Source: Anaerolineales bacterium
GTDB taxonomy: Bacteria > Chloroflexota > Anaerolineae > Anaerolineales > Villigracilaceae
NCBI GenBank assembly: GCA_014860745.1
Contig: JACZJC010000038.1
Location: 1-47,731, forward strand
Direction of reading: 5' to 3'
Length of the DNA stretch: 47,731 bases
Shown here piece by piece: positions 36,801 to 44,422 of the stretch. The position numbers were made by a program, and so were the translations under genes. Within the stretch, counting starts at the first letter, position 1. Each line of letters begins with the position of its first letter. The notes under the pieces were generated by a model, which made no database searches, was not told the DNA's origin, and saw only the letters and a list, made by a program, of their open reading frames with translations.

Positions 36801-38502
36801 GGTAGTGTCCGCTGATGGGAAGATTGATCATGATGCGCGCGCCCATGTTTGGCCGGCTGACAATCTCGCAATCGCCGCCCATGGCTCGCGCGCGTTCCTG
36901 GATTCCATGCAAGCCAAAATGCTCGCGGTTGAGGCTGCGCGAAAGGGCGATGGCCGGGTCGAACCCGCGGCCTTCATCGGTGACAACCAGATAGACCTCG
37001 CTGTCTGTAACCGTCAGGCATAGACGGGCCGACTGCCCGCCTGAATGCCGCGCGGAATTGGCCAATGCCTCCTGCGCCATGCGATAAATCGTCCTGCGCA
37101 GGCCGGAGGGCAGGGAATTAAAATCGCCGTTATTGCTAAAAATAATGCTGAACGAGCGCGGACGGCAGCAACCCTCGATGTAATTCGTCAGGTCAGCCAT
37201 GAATAGTTCGATGGTGAGGGCGGAGGGCCACAAGTCAAAGATGGAGCGGCGGACATCATCGTGGGCGTTGTTGGCCAGAGAACGCAGGTCGATCAATTCC
37301 TTCTTCACATTGTCGGCTTGTTGTGGAAGCATGGTGATACATGCATCGAGGCTGTAGATAATTCCGAAGAGCGATTGAGCCACTGTGTCGTGGATGTCGC
37401 GGGCTATGCGGTTCCGTTCGGTCTCGACGGCGAGGCGCCGGGCACGGTCAATGCACAGGATGGTGGTACCAAGCGCGAGCGCGGCCTGATTCGCCACCGT
37501 CATCAATGTGGATTCCCGTTCTTTGGTGAGTCCCGATTCCTCGACGAGCAAAATGCCGACGGGGTGTTCCCTTAAATAAAGCGGCACGATGAACCATTGG
37601 TTTCGATCAAGCCAGGCATTCAATTGGGAATCCTGAATGAGGATGTGTCCGTTCGTAGTGAAGCTGCTGCGGTTGAGCAGTGTTTTTATCACTTCGCCAT
37701 TTCCAGATTTAAGCGGAAGCGGTTTGGTTTGGGGGAAGGAAGGGTCGGAAGGGTAGACCATCCAGCCGCCAAGTTCTTCACGGGCGGGATCCACAAGCGC
37801 AACAACGGCTTTTGAAAACCCAAGGTCGGTTGTCACCGCGCCGAGTACCCGCTCCTGCACCGAGATCAGATCCGGCGCGGCTTGCAGGAGCACTGTGAGG
37901 TCGTGAATGATCTCCAACTGGCGGTGCGCAGATTCGAGATTATTGTGTTTCTGAGCAAGTTCATCGCGCGCAGTGGAAAGTTCTTCACGAGCCCGGTTGA
38001 TGGCTCGAAGCAGGCCGGAAGGATAAGCAAAGAGGATTGGAAAGAGCCAGATACCCGCCAGCTGAGTCAGCGATGTAACTCCATCCAGCGGCTGCTCCGA
38101 AAAATATGTGCCGGCTAAATAAAGCGGCGTGAATACGGCGGAGGCGGTGACTGCGCCTCGCATTTGAAAGAAAAACGCTCCCGCCAGCAATGGGCTGAGA
38201 GCATATAGATAATAAGGACTATGGGAGCCGCCGCTTGCGGCGAGAATGAAGGCAGAAAATGCCAGGTCGATTCCCATTGCGATCGGAAAATCGGCAACAA
38301 GTTGATTCAGCCGACGGTTGAAAACCGAGACAAACACATTGGCCAGAATCACAATTGTAAACACGGCCAGCGGCGGCAACGGGGGGTTTTCAGTAGTTGC
38401 GGTCAGTGTTAATGCCGCAGGAAGCAGCGATGCCCAACGGAATATAACCAGGAACGTAAAGACCCGATTCGCTTGGAAAATTGACTGTATCTTTTGAAGC
38501 AT
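36793..38502 (-). CDS. NarX-type sensor histidine kinase (HisKA_3) with membrane and GAF domains
   Basis: About 569 residues from the ATG at 38502 (MLQKIQS); the open frame extends to 38565, but that part runs through a palindrome and lacks a ribosome-binding site. Five or six membrane helices come first, then a coiled-coil stretch (about residues 190-215), then a GAF-like domain. The dimerisation helix carries the phosphorylated His in RNRIARDIHDTVAQSLFG. The ATPase domain ends with DEGRGFDP and HFGLHGIQERARAMGG. The signal is unknown; a GAF domain and membrane sensor near sulfur genes would fit redox or sulfur-compound sensing, but nothing in the sequence proves that. Confidence 0.9.
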   Translation of the reverse strand: MLQKIQSIFQANRVFTFLVIFRWASLLPAALTLTATTENPPLPPLAVFTIVILANVFVSVFNRRLNQLVADFPIAMGIDLAFSAFILAASGGSHSPYYLYALSPLLAGAFFFQMRGAVTASAVFTPLYLAGTYFSEQPLDGVTSLTQLAGIWLFPILFAYPSGLLRAINRAREELSTARDELAQKHNNLESAHRQLEIIHDLTVLLQAAPDLISVQERVLGAVTTDLGFSKAVVALVDPAREELGGWMVYPSDPSFPQTKPLPLKSGNGEVIKTLLNRSSFTTNGHILIQDSQLNAWLDRNQWFIVPLYLREHPVGILLVEESGLTKERESTLMTVANQAALALGTTILCIDRARRLAVETERNRIARDIHDTVAQSLFGIIYSLDACITMLPQQADNVKKELIDLRSLANNAHDDVRRSIFDLWPSALTIELFMADLTNYIEGCCRPRSFSIIFSNNGDFNSLPSGLRRTIYRMAQEALANSARHSGGQSARLCLTVTDSEVYLVVTDEGRGFDPAIALSRSLNREHFGLHGIQERARAMGGDCEIVSRPNMGARIMINLPISGHYHE

Positions 38503-38542
38503 AATGGTTGTAGAATTTATTATATCCGAATTGATGGGCCGC

Positions 38543-38583
38543 ATCCCCCGTGCGGGGGATGCCAAATCCCATTCACGCGGGAT
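38543..38583. promoter_or_regulatory. Two ATCCC-N8-GGGAT dyads in the divergent kinase/sulfur-operon promoter region
   Basis: Dyad 1 is ATCCC (38543-38547) with GGGAT (38556-38560); it is embedded in a longer palindrome (38541-38562). Dyad 2 is ATCCC (38566-38570) with GGGAT (38579-38583). Both have exactly 8 bases between half-sites and start 23 bases apart, about two helical turns. A TATAAT on the - strand (38517-38522) lies close to the kinase start. The arrangement looks like tandem operators, possibly for the adjacent NarL-type regulator. Confidence 0.55.
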
Positions 38584-38634
38584 GGTGTATTCGGCCTCAA
38601 TTAATTATCATTTGAGAGTTCCAAAGGAGAATAT

Positions 38635-38874
38635 ATGACAGACGTAATAAAGGAAGACCAAGTGTTGGATTGTTCTGGAATGCTTTGCCCCATGCCGGTG
38701 GTGAAAGCCTCCAAGGCAATGAAAGAACTCCAGTCCGGGCAGGTGTTGAAGATGATCGCCACCGACCCCGGCGCTCCGCCGGATATGGAAGCCTGGAGCC
38801 GCCAAACGGGCAATGAATTGCTGCGCTCCCTGACGGAAGAAGGCAAATTCATCTTCTTTCTACGCAAAAAGTAA
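38635..38874 (+). CDS. tusA: TusA-family sulfur carrier protein
   Basis: 79 residues, typical size. The signature is DCSGMLCPMPVVKASKAM, with the sulfur-carrying cysteine Cys18 in the C-P-x-P motif and an extra Cys13. AAAGGAGAAT precedes the ATG. TusA passes persulfide sulfur between proteins. As the first gene of the operon, with two DsrE-type partners and an Hdr-like complex downstream, it probably feeds sulfane sulfur to the oxidation machinery rather than to tRNA thiolation. Confidence 0.93.
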   Translation: MTDVIKEDQVLDCSGMLCPMPVVKASKAMKELQSGQVLKMIATDPGAPPDMEAWSRQTGNELLRSLTEEGKFIFFLRKK

Positions 38875-38908
38875 TTCCCTTCCTATTAGACTTTAATAAG
38901 AGGTTCAC

Positions 38909-39433
38909 ATGTCAAAATCCGACCCGAATGCGCCGAAGAGGCTTGCGCTTATTGCCAGCAAAGGAACACTCGACTGGGCCTATCCCCCGTTCATCCTCGC
39001 CACTGCGGCGGGCGCAATGGGCTGGGAGGTGGGCATTTTCTTTACCTTCTTTGGATTACCCCTGCTCAAACCGGTGCTGACAACGCAAGTCACGCCGATC
39101 GGTAACCCTGCCATGCCGATGAAGATGCCCTTCGGCCCCGAAGGATTCCAAGGGATCAACTGGCCGATTCCCCAAATGGTCATGACCAACGTCCCCGGCT
39201 TCAACGCGCTGGCGACCACCTTGATGAAGCAGACCTTCGAGAATAAAGGCGTCGCCTCCATCGAAGAACTGCGCCAGATGGCGATCGAATTGGATGTGCG
39301 CATGATCGGCTGCCAGATGACGATGGATGTCTTTGGTTTCAAGCGCGAGGACTTCATCAAGGAATGTGAGATCGGCGGCGCGGCCACCTTCCTCGAGTAC
39401 GCCGCGGACGCGGATGTGCAGTTGTTCGTTTAA
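38909..39433 (+). CDS. DsrE2-like sulfur-transfer protein
   Basis: 174 residues of the DsrE/DsrF family, longer DsrE2-like form. The hydrophobic N-terminal stretch (FILATAAGAMGWEVGIFFTFFG) and the segment GCQMTMDVFGF with Cys135 are characteristic; Cys153 lies 18 residues later. Proteins of this type trade persulfide sulfur with TusA or rhodanese. A Met/Pro-rich loop (about residues 60-90) separates the two halves. It follows tusA by 34 bases with AGAGG before the start. Confidence 0.88.
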   Translation: MSKSDPNAPKRLALIASKGTLDWAYPPFILATAAGAMGWEVGIFFTFFGLPLLKPVLTTQVTPIGNPAMPMKMPFGPEGFQGINWPIPQMVMTNVPGFNALATTLMKQTFENKGVASIEELRQMAIELDVRMIGCQMTMDVFGFKREDFIKECEIGGAATFLEYAADADVQLFV

Positions 39434-39441
39434 TCAATCTA

Positions 39442-39485
39442 TATCCAAATTTCGGCGGTCAAAATTGACCGCCGAAATTTGGATA
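39442..39485. repeat. Perfect 21-bp inverted repeat with 2-base centre
   Basis: Arms 39442-39462 and 39465-39485 are exact reverse complements around AA. It lies between the DsrE2-like stop and the STAS ribosome-binding site. The core (AATTTCGGCGGTCAA) is moderately GC-rich and has no T run after it, so it is not a normal terminator. It could be a strong mRNA hairpin or an operator. Confidence 0.9.
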
Positions 39486-39499
39486 ATGAGGAGAGCATG

Positions 39500-39838
39500 A
39501 TGGAAAAGCCAGTCATTAACACGGAGATGAAGGGAAGCGTGGCGGTTATAACCGTTAATGGACGAATTGATTCTGAAACGTCCCCAGCGTTGGATGTGGA
39601 ACTGACCAAAGCCGCCAGCGGCAATTCAAAACTTGTGATTGACCTAAAGGGAGTGGATTATATGTCATCCGCCGGGCTGCGCGCCATAACCAAAGCCTCA
39701 CAAGCCGCAGAGGAAAAAGGCGGCGCTGTTAAGCTTGCATCTGTTCCTGAAGAAATCAATTCGGTTATGTACACGGTTGGTTTAAATCAGAAAATTAGCT
39801 CGTATGCAACAGTCGATGAGGCAGTAGCGAGTTTTTAA
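39500..39838 (+). CDS. STAS-domain anti-sigma-factor-antagonist-like protein
   Basis: 112 residues from the ATG at 39500, six bases after GAGGAG; an ATG one codon earlier is also possible. It is a single STAS domain with NGRIDSETSPALD, LVIDLKGVDYMSSAGLRAI (Ser56/57 at the usual phosphorylation site) and a final helical part. Such proteins bind anti-sigma factors or act inside other regulatory partnerships. No anti-sigma kinase or phosphatase is encoded in the window. Its place inside a sulfur-oxidation operon is unusual; it may report on or tune the pathway. Confidence 0.88.
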   Translation: MEKPVINTEMKGSVAVITVNGRIDSETSPALDVELTKAASGNSKLVIDLKGVDYMSSAGLRAITKASQAAEEKGGAVKLASVPEEINSVMYTVGLNQKISSYATVDEAVASF

Positions 39839-39863
39839 TTTCAAATATTCAGGAGAAGGCAGT

Positions 39864-40265
39864 ATGAGCGTATGGAAGACGAATGACCCGGATACCAAGA
39901 AGATCCTTTATGTTCAGACACACGGGGAAAAAGACCCTGAACGTACAGCGACTCCGTTTTTCCTTGCCACGGCTGGGGCGGCGATGGATAACGAAGTATG
40001 CATTTACTTCACAATGAATGGTCCGCAGTGTCTTGCAAAAGGCAATGGCGACAAGATTGTCATTCCACGCAAGGGGGGTAATGGCAAAGAACTCAAGTAT
40101 TTTATCGATCAGGCACAGGAGATCGGCGTGCGCCTGCTCGTCTGTCAGCCTTCGCTCGACCTGCACGGCTACACCATGGACGACATGATCGAAGGCGTCG
40201 AAATGATCGGCGGCGCGGCGTTCAACGACATGGCTTGTGACGCGGATGCGGTAATTGGATTTTAA
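39864..40265 (+). CDS. DsrE-family sulfur-transfer protein
   Basis: 133 residues, compact DsrE fold. It has an N-terminal ILYVQTHGEKDPERT, then TPFFLATAGAAMDNEV, and the likely active cysteine Cys94 in LLVCQPSLDLHGYT. Further cysteines are Cys46, Cys56 and Cys125. CAGGAG lies before the ATG. It probably works with TusA and the DsrE2-like protein in moving sulfane sulfur to the Hdr-like complex. Confidence 0.88.
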   Translation: MSVWKTNDPDTKKILYVQTHGEKDPERTATPFFLATAGAAMDNEVCIYFTMNGPQCLAKGNGDKIVIPRKGGNGKELKYFIDQAQEIGVRLLVCQPSLDLHGYTMDDMIEGVEMIGGAAFNDMACDADAVIGF

Positions 40266-40275
40266 ATTCTTTAAA

Positions 40276-40404
40276 CACAAAGGACACGAAGTACACTAAG
40301 TTTGGTTGAGTAATGGTTTTGGTTCTTTGTTTTAGATTATCAAGTGTGATGGTCTAGGCAAAGGCATTTCATCGAGCAAGCTTTAAACCTGCGTGACCTT
40401 TGTG
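40276..40404. repeat. Inverted repeat, CACAAAGG family, before shdrC1
   Basis: CACAAAGGACACG (40276-40288) pairs with CGTGACCTTTGTG (40392-40404) with one mismatch, across about 100 bases. The flanks (ACACGAAG-like) also resemble the pair at 47611-47671. It occupies most of the 167-base gap between the DsrE-like gene and shdrC1. This type of CACAAAGG...CACGAAG repeat is frequent in environmental bacterial genomes. Confidence 0.65.
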
Positions 40405-40432
40405 CCCTTCGTGTATTTTTTTAGGAGGCTCA

Positions 40433-41140
40433 ATGCCTACCACTATCGAAAACTGGAATCCCGGCAAGGCAGTAGACCGCCACCCCGAAGCGACATACGA
40501 AGAAAAGGAACGCCTTTTTCTCGAAGTCAAAAACGACACGCGCTACGAAGACTTTCTGTATGGATGTTACGAGTGTGGGATTTGTGTCTCTGCCTGTCCC
40601 TCAGCGCGCTTCTATGATTTTAGTCCGCGTGTGATCGCGCAGGCGATGGCGCGCGAGGATGTGGAACGCATTTACGACATCATCACCGAAGATATTTGGA
40701 ACTGTGCACAATGCTTTTCGTGCGTGCGCTGTCCGCGCCAGAATAACCCTGGGGGGTTGGTCACGATCTTGCGCGAAGTATCCCTCAAGAACGGCTTGCA
40801 AGAATCAAAAGATGCGCTGCAAGGCTACAGCCGTGTGATTTATAAAGTCATGCTCAAAGGCAATCAGGTCTCGCCCGATATGCTTCAGCCCGATTTCTTT
40901 CCCGATTGGGGACCGTGGGTGCAGAACTTTACACAGAACATGCACGTCTGGCGCAAAGCCATCCCCATGGATTCGATCCGCGGTCTTACCGATGTCGCCT
41001 GGCGCACAGACCGCAAAACGCTCCTTGAGCTTTATACAATTTGGTTCGAGTCTGGCAACATGGATATCATCAAGGAACTGGATGAAAGTTTATATGACCT
41101 GTTGACCGACGTTATGAACGAGGAATTAGAAGAAGGATAG
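40433..41140 (+). CDS. shdrC1: sHdrC1-like iron-sulfur protein
   Basis: 235 residues from the ATG at 40433, chosen because AGGAGG lies 6 bases upstream. The first cluster motif is C45-x2-C48-x2-C51-x3-C55-P. The second is C91-x2-C94-x2-C97-x2-C100-P, one residue shorter than the usual last spacing. It corresponds to HdrC, which passes electrons between HdrB and HdrA. The gene order that follows (B1, A, H-like, C2/B2 fusion, EtfBA) identifies it as the sulfur-oxidation type rather than the methanogen type. Confidence 0.85.
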   Translation: MPTTIENWNPGKAVDRHPEATYEEKERLFLEVKNDTRYEDFLYGCYECGICVSACPSARFYDFSPRVIAQAMAREDVERIYDIITEDIWNCAQCFSCVRCPRQNNPGGLVTILREVSLKNGLQESKDALQGYSRVIYKVMLKGNQVSPDMLQPDFFPDWGPWVQNFTQNMHVWRKAIPMDSIRGLTDVAWRTDRKTLLELYTIWFESGNMDIIKELDESLYDLLTDVMNEELEEG

Positions 41141-41155
41141 TGTTGCATGTTTCAT

Positions 41156-41203
41156 GTTGAAGGTTGAAAGTTTAATGTTTAATGTTATTCGCCAACCTTC
41201 AAC
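41156..41203. repeat. Inverted repeat GTTGAAGGTTG between shdrC1 and shdrB1
   Basis: GTTGAAGGTTG (41156-41166) is perfectly complementary to CAACCTTCAAC (41193-41203), and the similarity extends outward with mismatches. Nearby words (AACTTTTAACTTG, AGTTTAATG) belong to the same low-complexity family as the repeats at 42459 and 45706. Confidence 0.75.
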
Positions 41204-41237
41204 CTGTAACTTTTAACTTGCGACTGGAGAAAACCCA

Positions 41238-42458
41238 ATGACCGAACTTACCACCGTTGAACAGATCCTTGAAAGAAAATCGCACCCCGTCACTCGTGAT
41301 GCGTCCGTTGCACCGACCGACGATATGCATGAACGCTTGTTGGAACTTGAGGCAAAAGGCGAGATCGTTCTTCAAAGAATGAAAGGCGATTACGTCGAAT
41401 TTCCCACAAAATACGGGCGCATGAAAAAGATTCCCATCGAGCACACCTGGCACCACAAATCCTGCGGTCACTGCGGACACATCCCAGGCTACGCGTCATC
41501 CATTCTCTGGCTGCATCGACAATTCAATCTTGATTATCACGATCCCACAGACCAGACCTCTTGCACAGGCTGGAACTATTATGCTTCTGGCGCATCCAAT
41601 GCGGTTGGACAAGCCGCGGTCATGAGCCGCAACTTTGCCGCCGCGTATGAAACGGGATATTTCCCGATGATCCATTGCGGTACCAGCTTTGGACATTACA
41701 AGGAAATCCGCGAACAGCTTGTGCATCACAAGGATTTGCGCGATGAAGTCCGCCGCATTCTCGATAAGATGGGCAAGCCGCTTGTCATCCCCGAAGAAAT
41801 CGTTCACTACAGTGAATGGGTCTATGCCATGCGTGACCGCTTCAAGGAACGCCAACTTGTGGATATGAGCGCCATCACCGCCACGGTGCATCCCGCCTGC
41901 CATTACTATAAGATCGTCGCGGAAGACGCCATCTACGACCCCGAAATCTACGGCGGACAGCGTACCGCTGTTGTGACCGCCCTGCTCGAAAAACTTGGCG
42001 TCAACGTCGCGGACTATTCCACCTGGTTCGACTGCTGCGGCTTCGGCTTTCGCCATGTATTGGTTCAACGGGATTTCACCCGCTCGTATGCGGTGCTTCG
42101 CAAGATCGAAACCATGATCAACGAAGCCAACCCCGACCTGACCGTCACTCATGACACAGGTTGTGTGACCACGCTCGACAAGAGTCAATTTGCCGCGAAG
42201 GCACATGACCGCAAAGTGGGCGTACCTGTTCTTTCGGACGCGCAAGTTGCCGCGTTGGCGATGGGAGCACATCCCTTCCGCGTTGTTCAATTCCACTGGC
42301 ACTCTACGGATTGGCGTCCCTTCCTTGAAAAACTCAACATCCCTTGGCAAAAATATTGGGACGAGTTCCAGGGCGACCTCGACCAGATCCGCGCGGGGAC
42401 GAAATCTGGCATCACCTGGCAGGATGCGGACACACCAATAAAACTACAATCAATATAG
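41238..42458 (+). CDS. shdrB1: sHdrB1-like CCG-domain protein
   Basis: 406 residues. Cysteine-rich CCG-like regions: the N-terminal half has C76-x2-C79, Cys109 and Cys147; the C-terminal half has Cys221 (HPACHYYK), the pair Cys266-Cys267 (DCCGFGF) and Cys309 (TGCVTTL). In methanogen HdrB two such regions hold noncubane [4Fe-4S] clusters that reduce disulfides. Here the last C-x2-C is reduced to one cysteine, so the clusters must differ. GGAG lies before the start. It is the presumed active-site subunit of the Hdr-like complex. Confidence 0.85.
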   Translation: MTELTTVEQILERKSHPVTRDASVAPTDDMHERLLELEAKGEIVLQRMKGDYVEFPTKYGRMKKIPIEHTWHHKSCGHCGHIPGYASSILWLHRQFNLDYHDPTDQTSCTGWNYYASGASNAVGQAAVMSRNFAAAYETGYFPMIHCGTSFGHYKEIREQLVHHKDLRDEVRRILDKMGKPLVIPEEIVHYSEWVYAMRDRFKERQLVDMSAITATVHPACHYYKIVAEDAIYDPEIYGGQRTAVVTALLEKLGVNVADYSTWFDCCGFGFRHVLVQRDFTRSYAVLRKIETMINEANPDLTVTHDTGCVTTLDKSQFAAKAHDRKVGVPVLSDAQVAALAMGAHPFRVVQFHWHSTDWRPFLEKLNIPWQKYWDEFQGDLDQIRAGTKSGITWQDADTPIKLQSI

Positions 42459-42513
42459 TCGAAAGTCAAAGGTTGCAAGTCGGTTGACGTTTGACACCTG
42501 AAACTTGACACAG
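42459..42513. repeat. Imperfect repeat of the GTCAAAGG/ACTTGAAAC type before shdrA
   Basis: The gap between shdrB1 and shdrA carries GTCGAAAGTCAAAGG and, opposite in sense, GTTTGACACCTGAAACTTGACAC words. GTCAAA and TTTGAC can pair, with poor extension. The wording is shared with the repeat at 45706-45759, so it looks like a decayed copy of the same family. Confidence 0.5.
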
Positions 42514-42524
42514 GAGAACCACAA

Positions 42525-43580
42525 ATGACATCTGGAAAAGTATTGATCATCGGCGGCGGACCCTCGGGGCTTGAATCCGCGCGCTGCGTGGCGGAACTGG
42601 GCGGGGAAGTCATTCTCATCGAAAAGCGCGAACGTCTCGGCGGCACGCCTGACCGCGAGAACTACGCCAAACTCACCCATCACTGGCGTGACGCATCTGA
42701 AGCGATGGCGGATATGGCGGCGGCTGTCACCAGTAACAAAAATGTGGAAGTGAAGTATCAGACCGAAGTGAAGGGAATCTCCGGGAGCGCTGGCAACTTC
42801 ACAGTCGAGATCGAAGCGGGCGGCAAAGCCGAGTCCCTTAATGTAGGCGCGGTCATCATCGCCACGGGCTTCCAGCATTTCGATCCAGGTCGCGCCACGC
42901 AATATTACAACTACTATTCGTTTCCCGATGTCATCACATTGACCGACCTCGAAAAAATGTTGAAGGAACATAACGTCGTGCGCCCGTCGAATGGCGAAAC
43001 GCCGAAGAAGATCGCGTTCATTCAATGTGTCGGTTCGCGTGACCGCCAGATTGGAAATGAATACTGCTCCAAAGTTTGCTGCGGCATTGCCAGCAAACAG
43101 GCAATCGAATTGCGTCAGCAGCTTCCCGATTCAAAAGTGATTATCTTTTATATCGACATGCGCATGTATGGTTATTGGGAAAATGAAATCTACTGGCCCG
43201 CGCAGGAAAAATATAAAGTCAATTATGTGAAGGGCGTTGTCAGTGAAGTGTTGAAGAAGGGCGATAAACTTTTAGTGCGCGGCGAAGATACCACCATGAG
43301 CCGCCCGATGGAAGTGGAAATGGATATGGTCGTGCTTTCGGTTGGCATGGAGCCAAGCGCAGGTACGCGCGCGATCTCGCAACTGCTCGGCGTCAAGCAA
43401 AATCAATATGGCTTCATCGAAGCGGGCGGCGCTGGCGGTCTTGACCCTGTTGCCACTTCGCAGGAAGGCATCTTCGTCGCGGGCGCGGCGTCTGGTCCTG
43501 CCGATCTCGATGACTCGATCGCCAAAGCAGGTCTCGCCGCCGCACGTGCGCTAGCATCCGTCCGCAAGGTGATGGCGTAA
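42525..43580 (+). CDS. shdrA: sHdrA-like flavin/iron-sulfur protein
   Basis: 351 residues, about half the size of full methanogen HdrA, as expected for sHdrA. FAD-binding GGGPSG is at 10-15, with EKRERLGGTP following. The iron-sulfur signature is FIQCVGSRDR...YCSKVCCGIAS with Cys168, Cys181, Cys185 and Cys186. A late VGMEPSAGT and a C-terminal VAGAASGPADLDDSIAKA complete the FAD fold. It lacks the ferredoxin inserts of bifurcating HdrA. It probably receives electrons from the B/C subunits and hands them to ETF. Confidence 0.9.
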   Translation: MTSGKVLIIGGGPSGLESARCVAELGGEVILIEKRERLGGTPDRENYAKLTHHWRDASEAMADMAAAVTSNKNVEVKYQTEVKGISGSAGNFTVEIEAGGKAESLNVGAVIIATGFQHFDPGRATQYYNYYSFPDVITLTDLEKMLKEHNVVRPSNGETPKKIAFIQCVGSRDRQIGNEYCSKVCCGIASKQAIELRQQLPDSKVIIFYIDMRMYGYWENEIYWPAQEKYKVNYVKGVVSEVLKKGDKLLVRGEDTTMSRPMEVEMDMVVLSVGMEPSAGTRAISQLLGVKQNQYGFIEAGGAGGLDPVATSQEGIFVAGAASGPADLDDSIAKAGLAAARALASVRKVMA

Positions 43581-43589
43581 TCATTTCTT

Positions 43590-44399
43590 ATGCAGCCGCA
43601 GCGACAGAGCCACATCGTCAAACAACGAACGGGACCCGATGACCCCATTCTGCATGAGACCTTGCAGGAGGCGCTCGCGCAAGTTTCTGCACAGGATGTG
43701 ATTTCCATCGCTGATGAATTATCGGAGCGACATGAACGCATCTTTCTTAACCTCAAGGCTGATCCTGCTTCGTTGAGTTCCTCCTTCGCTGACGTCGCTT
43801 CCGCGGTCACCCACTCGCGAATAAATGCGAAAGTAGTAACGAATTATTTCGCTCATGGCGACTTCAAGGTCTTTGACGATCTATTGAACGGCGAAGACCC
43901 AACTCCCGTCCGAGTTGCAAAGTTCGTCCAAAAGTTAGACGCGCTCGATACAAGACTTGCCTTGGAACTCGCATCTGGACTTTTATACAACATGTCTCCA
44001 AAAGACAATTGGCTATGGACTCGCTGGTTATGGGACCCAACCACAGGGACAGGTATTCTGCCGTTACTCGCAGGCAGCACCCATAACCTGCTAGCAGAAA
44101 ATCTCGCAGATGGATACTCCAGAGTGGGCTTGGTCACTGCTATGAGTATGAAGTTCGGCGAAGGCACAGGCTTATGGACGGATGAGTTGATAATCAATGA
44201 AAAACGCGCGCGATTCGCCAACAGCGCATTTCTGGCATGTGCCTACAACGTTTATCTGTACGGCACCACCAGTTGGAGATTGAGCCGTGAGTTCAACAAC
44301 CTGCTGCCTTCCCTCCCGAACATGGCAAGGAAGTTGCTTGGGTTGCCCAAAATCCCCTCACCCCCAACCCCTCTCCCAATGGGAGAGGGGCAGGGGTGA
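43590..44399 (+). CDS. sHdrH-like protein (the conserved hyp gene of shdr operons)
   Basis: 269 residues, starting 9 bases after shdrA with no good ribosome-binding site, so probably coupled. It is soluble and mostly helical, with RTGPDDPILHETLQEAL, NMSPKDNWLWTRWLWDP and a cluster of Trp/Asn/Asp residues. No cysteine motif or cofactor loop is visible. Its position between shdrA and a C2/B2-like gene is where shdr operons carry the gene called hyp or shdrH. The last ~14 residues (SPPTPLPMGEG) are encoded by an inserted repeat, so the native C-terminus was probably longer or different. Confidence 0.7.
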   Translation: MQPQRQSHIVKQRTGPDDPILHETLQEALAQVSAQDVISIADELSERHERIFLNLKADPASLSSSFADVASAVTHSRINAKVVTNYFAHGDFKVFDDLLNGEDPTPVRVAKFVQKLDALDTRLALELASGLLYNMSPKDNWLWTRWLWDPTTGTGILPLLAGSTHNLLAENLADGYSRVGLVTAMSMKFGEGTGLWTDELIINEKRARFANSAFLACAYNVYLYGTTSWRLSREFNNLLPSLPNMARKLLGLPKIPSPPTPLPMGEGQG

Positions 44400-44402
44400 G
44401 GG
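44355..44402. repeat. CCCTCACCCC...GGGGTGAGGG inverted repeat at the end of the H-like gene
   Basis: CCCCTCTCCC (44368-44377) pairs with GGGAGAGGGG (44381-44390), and CCCTCACCCC (44355-44364) with GGGGTGAGGG (44393-44402). This is a widely dispersed bacterial repeat. It supplies the stop codon (TGA at 44397-44399) and the last codons of the upstream gene. Confidence 0.9.
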
Positions 44403-44422
44403 AAACAAGGAGACCATAATTT

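Noticed and set aside
38503-38565. Longer N-terminus of the sensor kinase
   Set aside because: The extra 21 codons run through the palindrome and have no ribosome-binding site; the membrane domain begins properly after the ATG at 38502.
42459-42513. Terminator before shdrA
   Set aside because: Pairing is weak and no T run follows; it is better explained as a decayed member of the repeat family at 45706.
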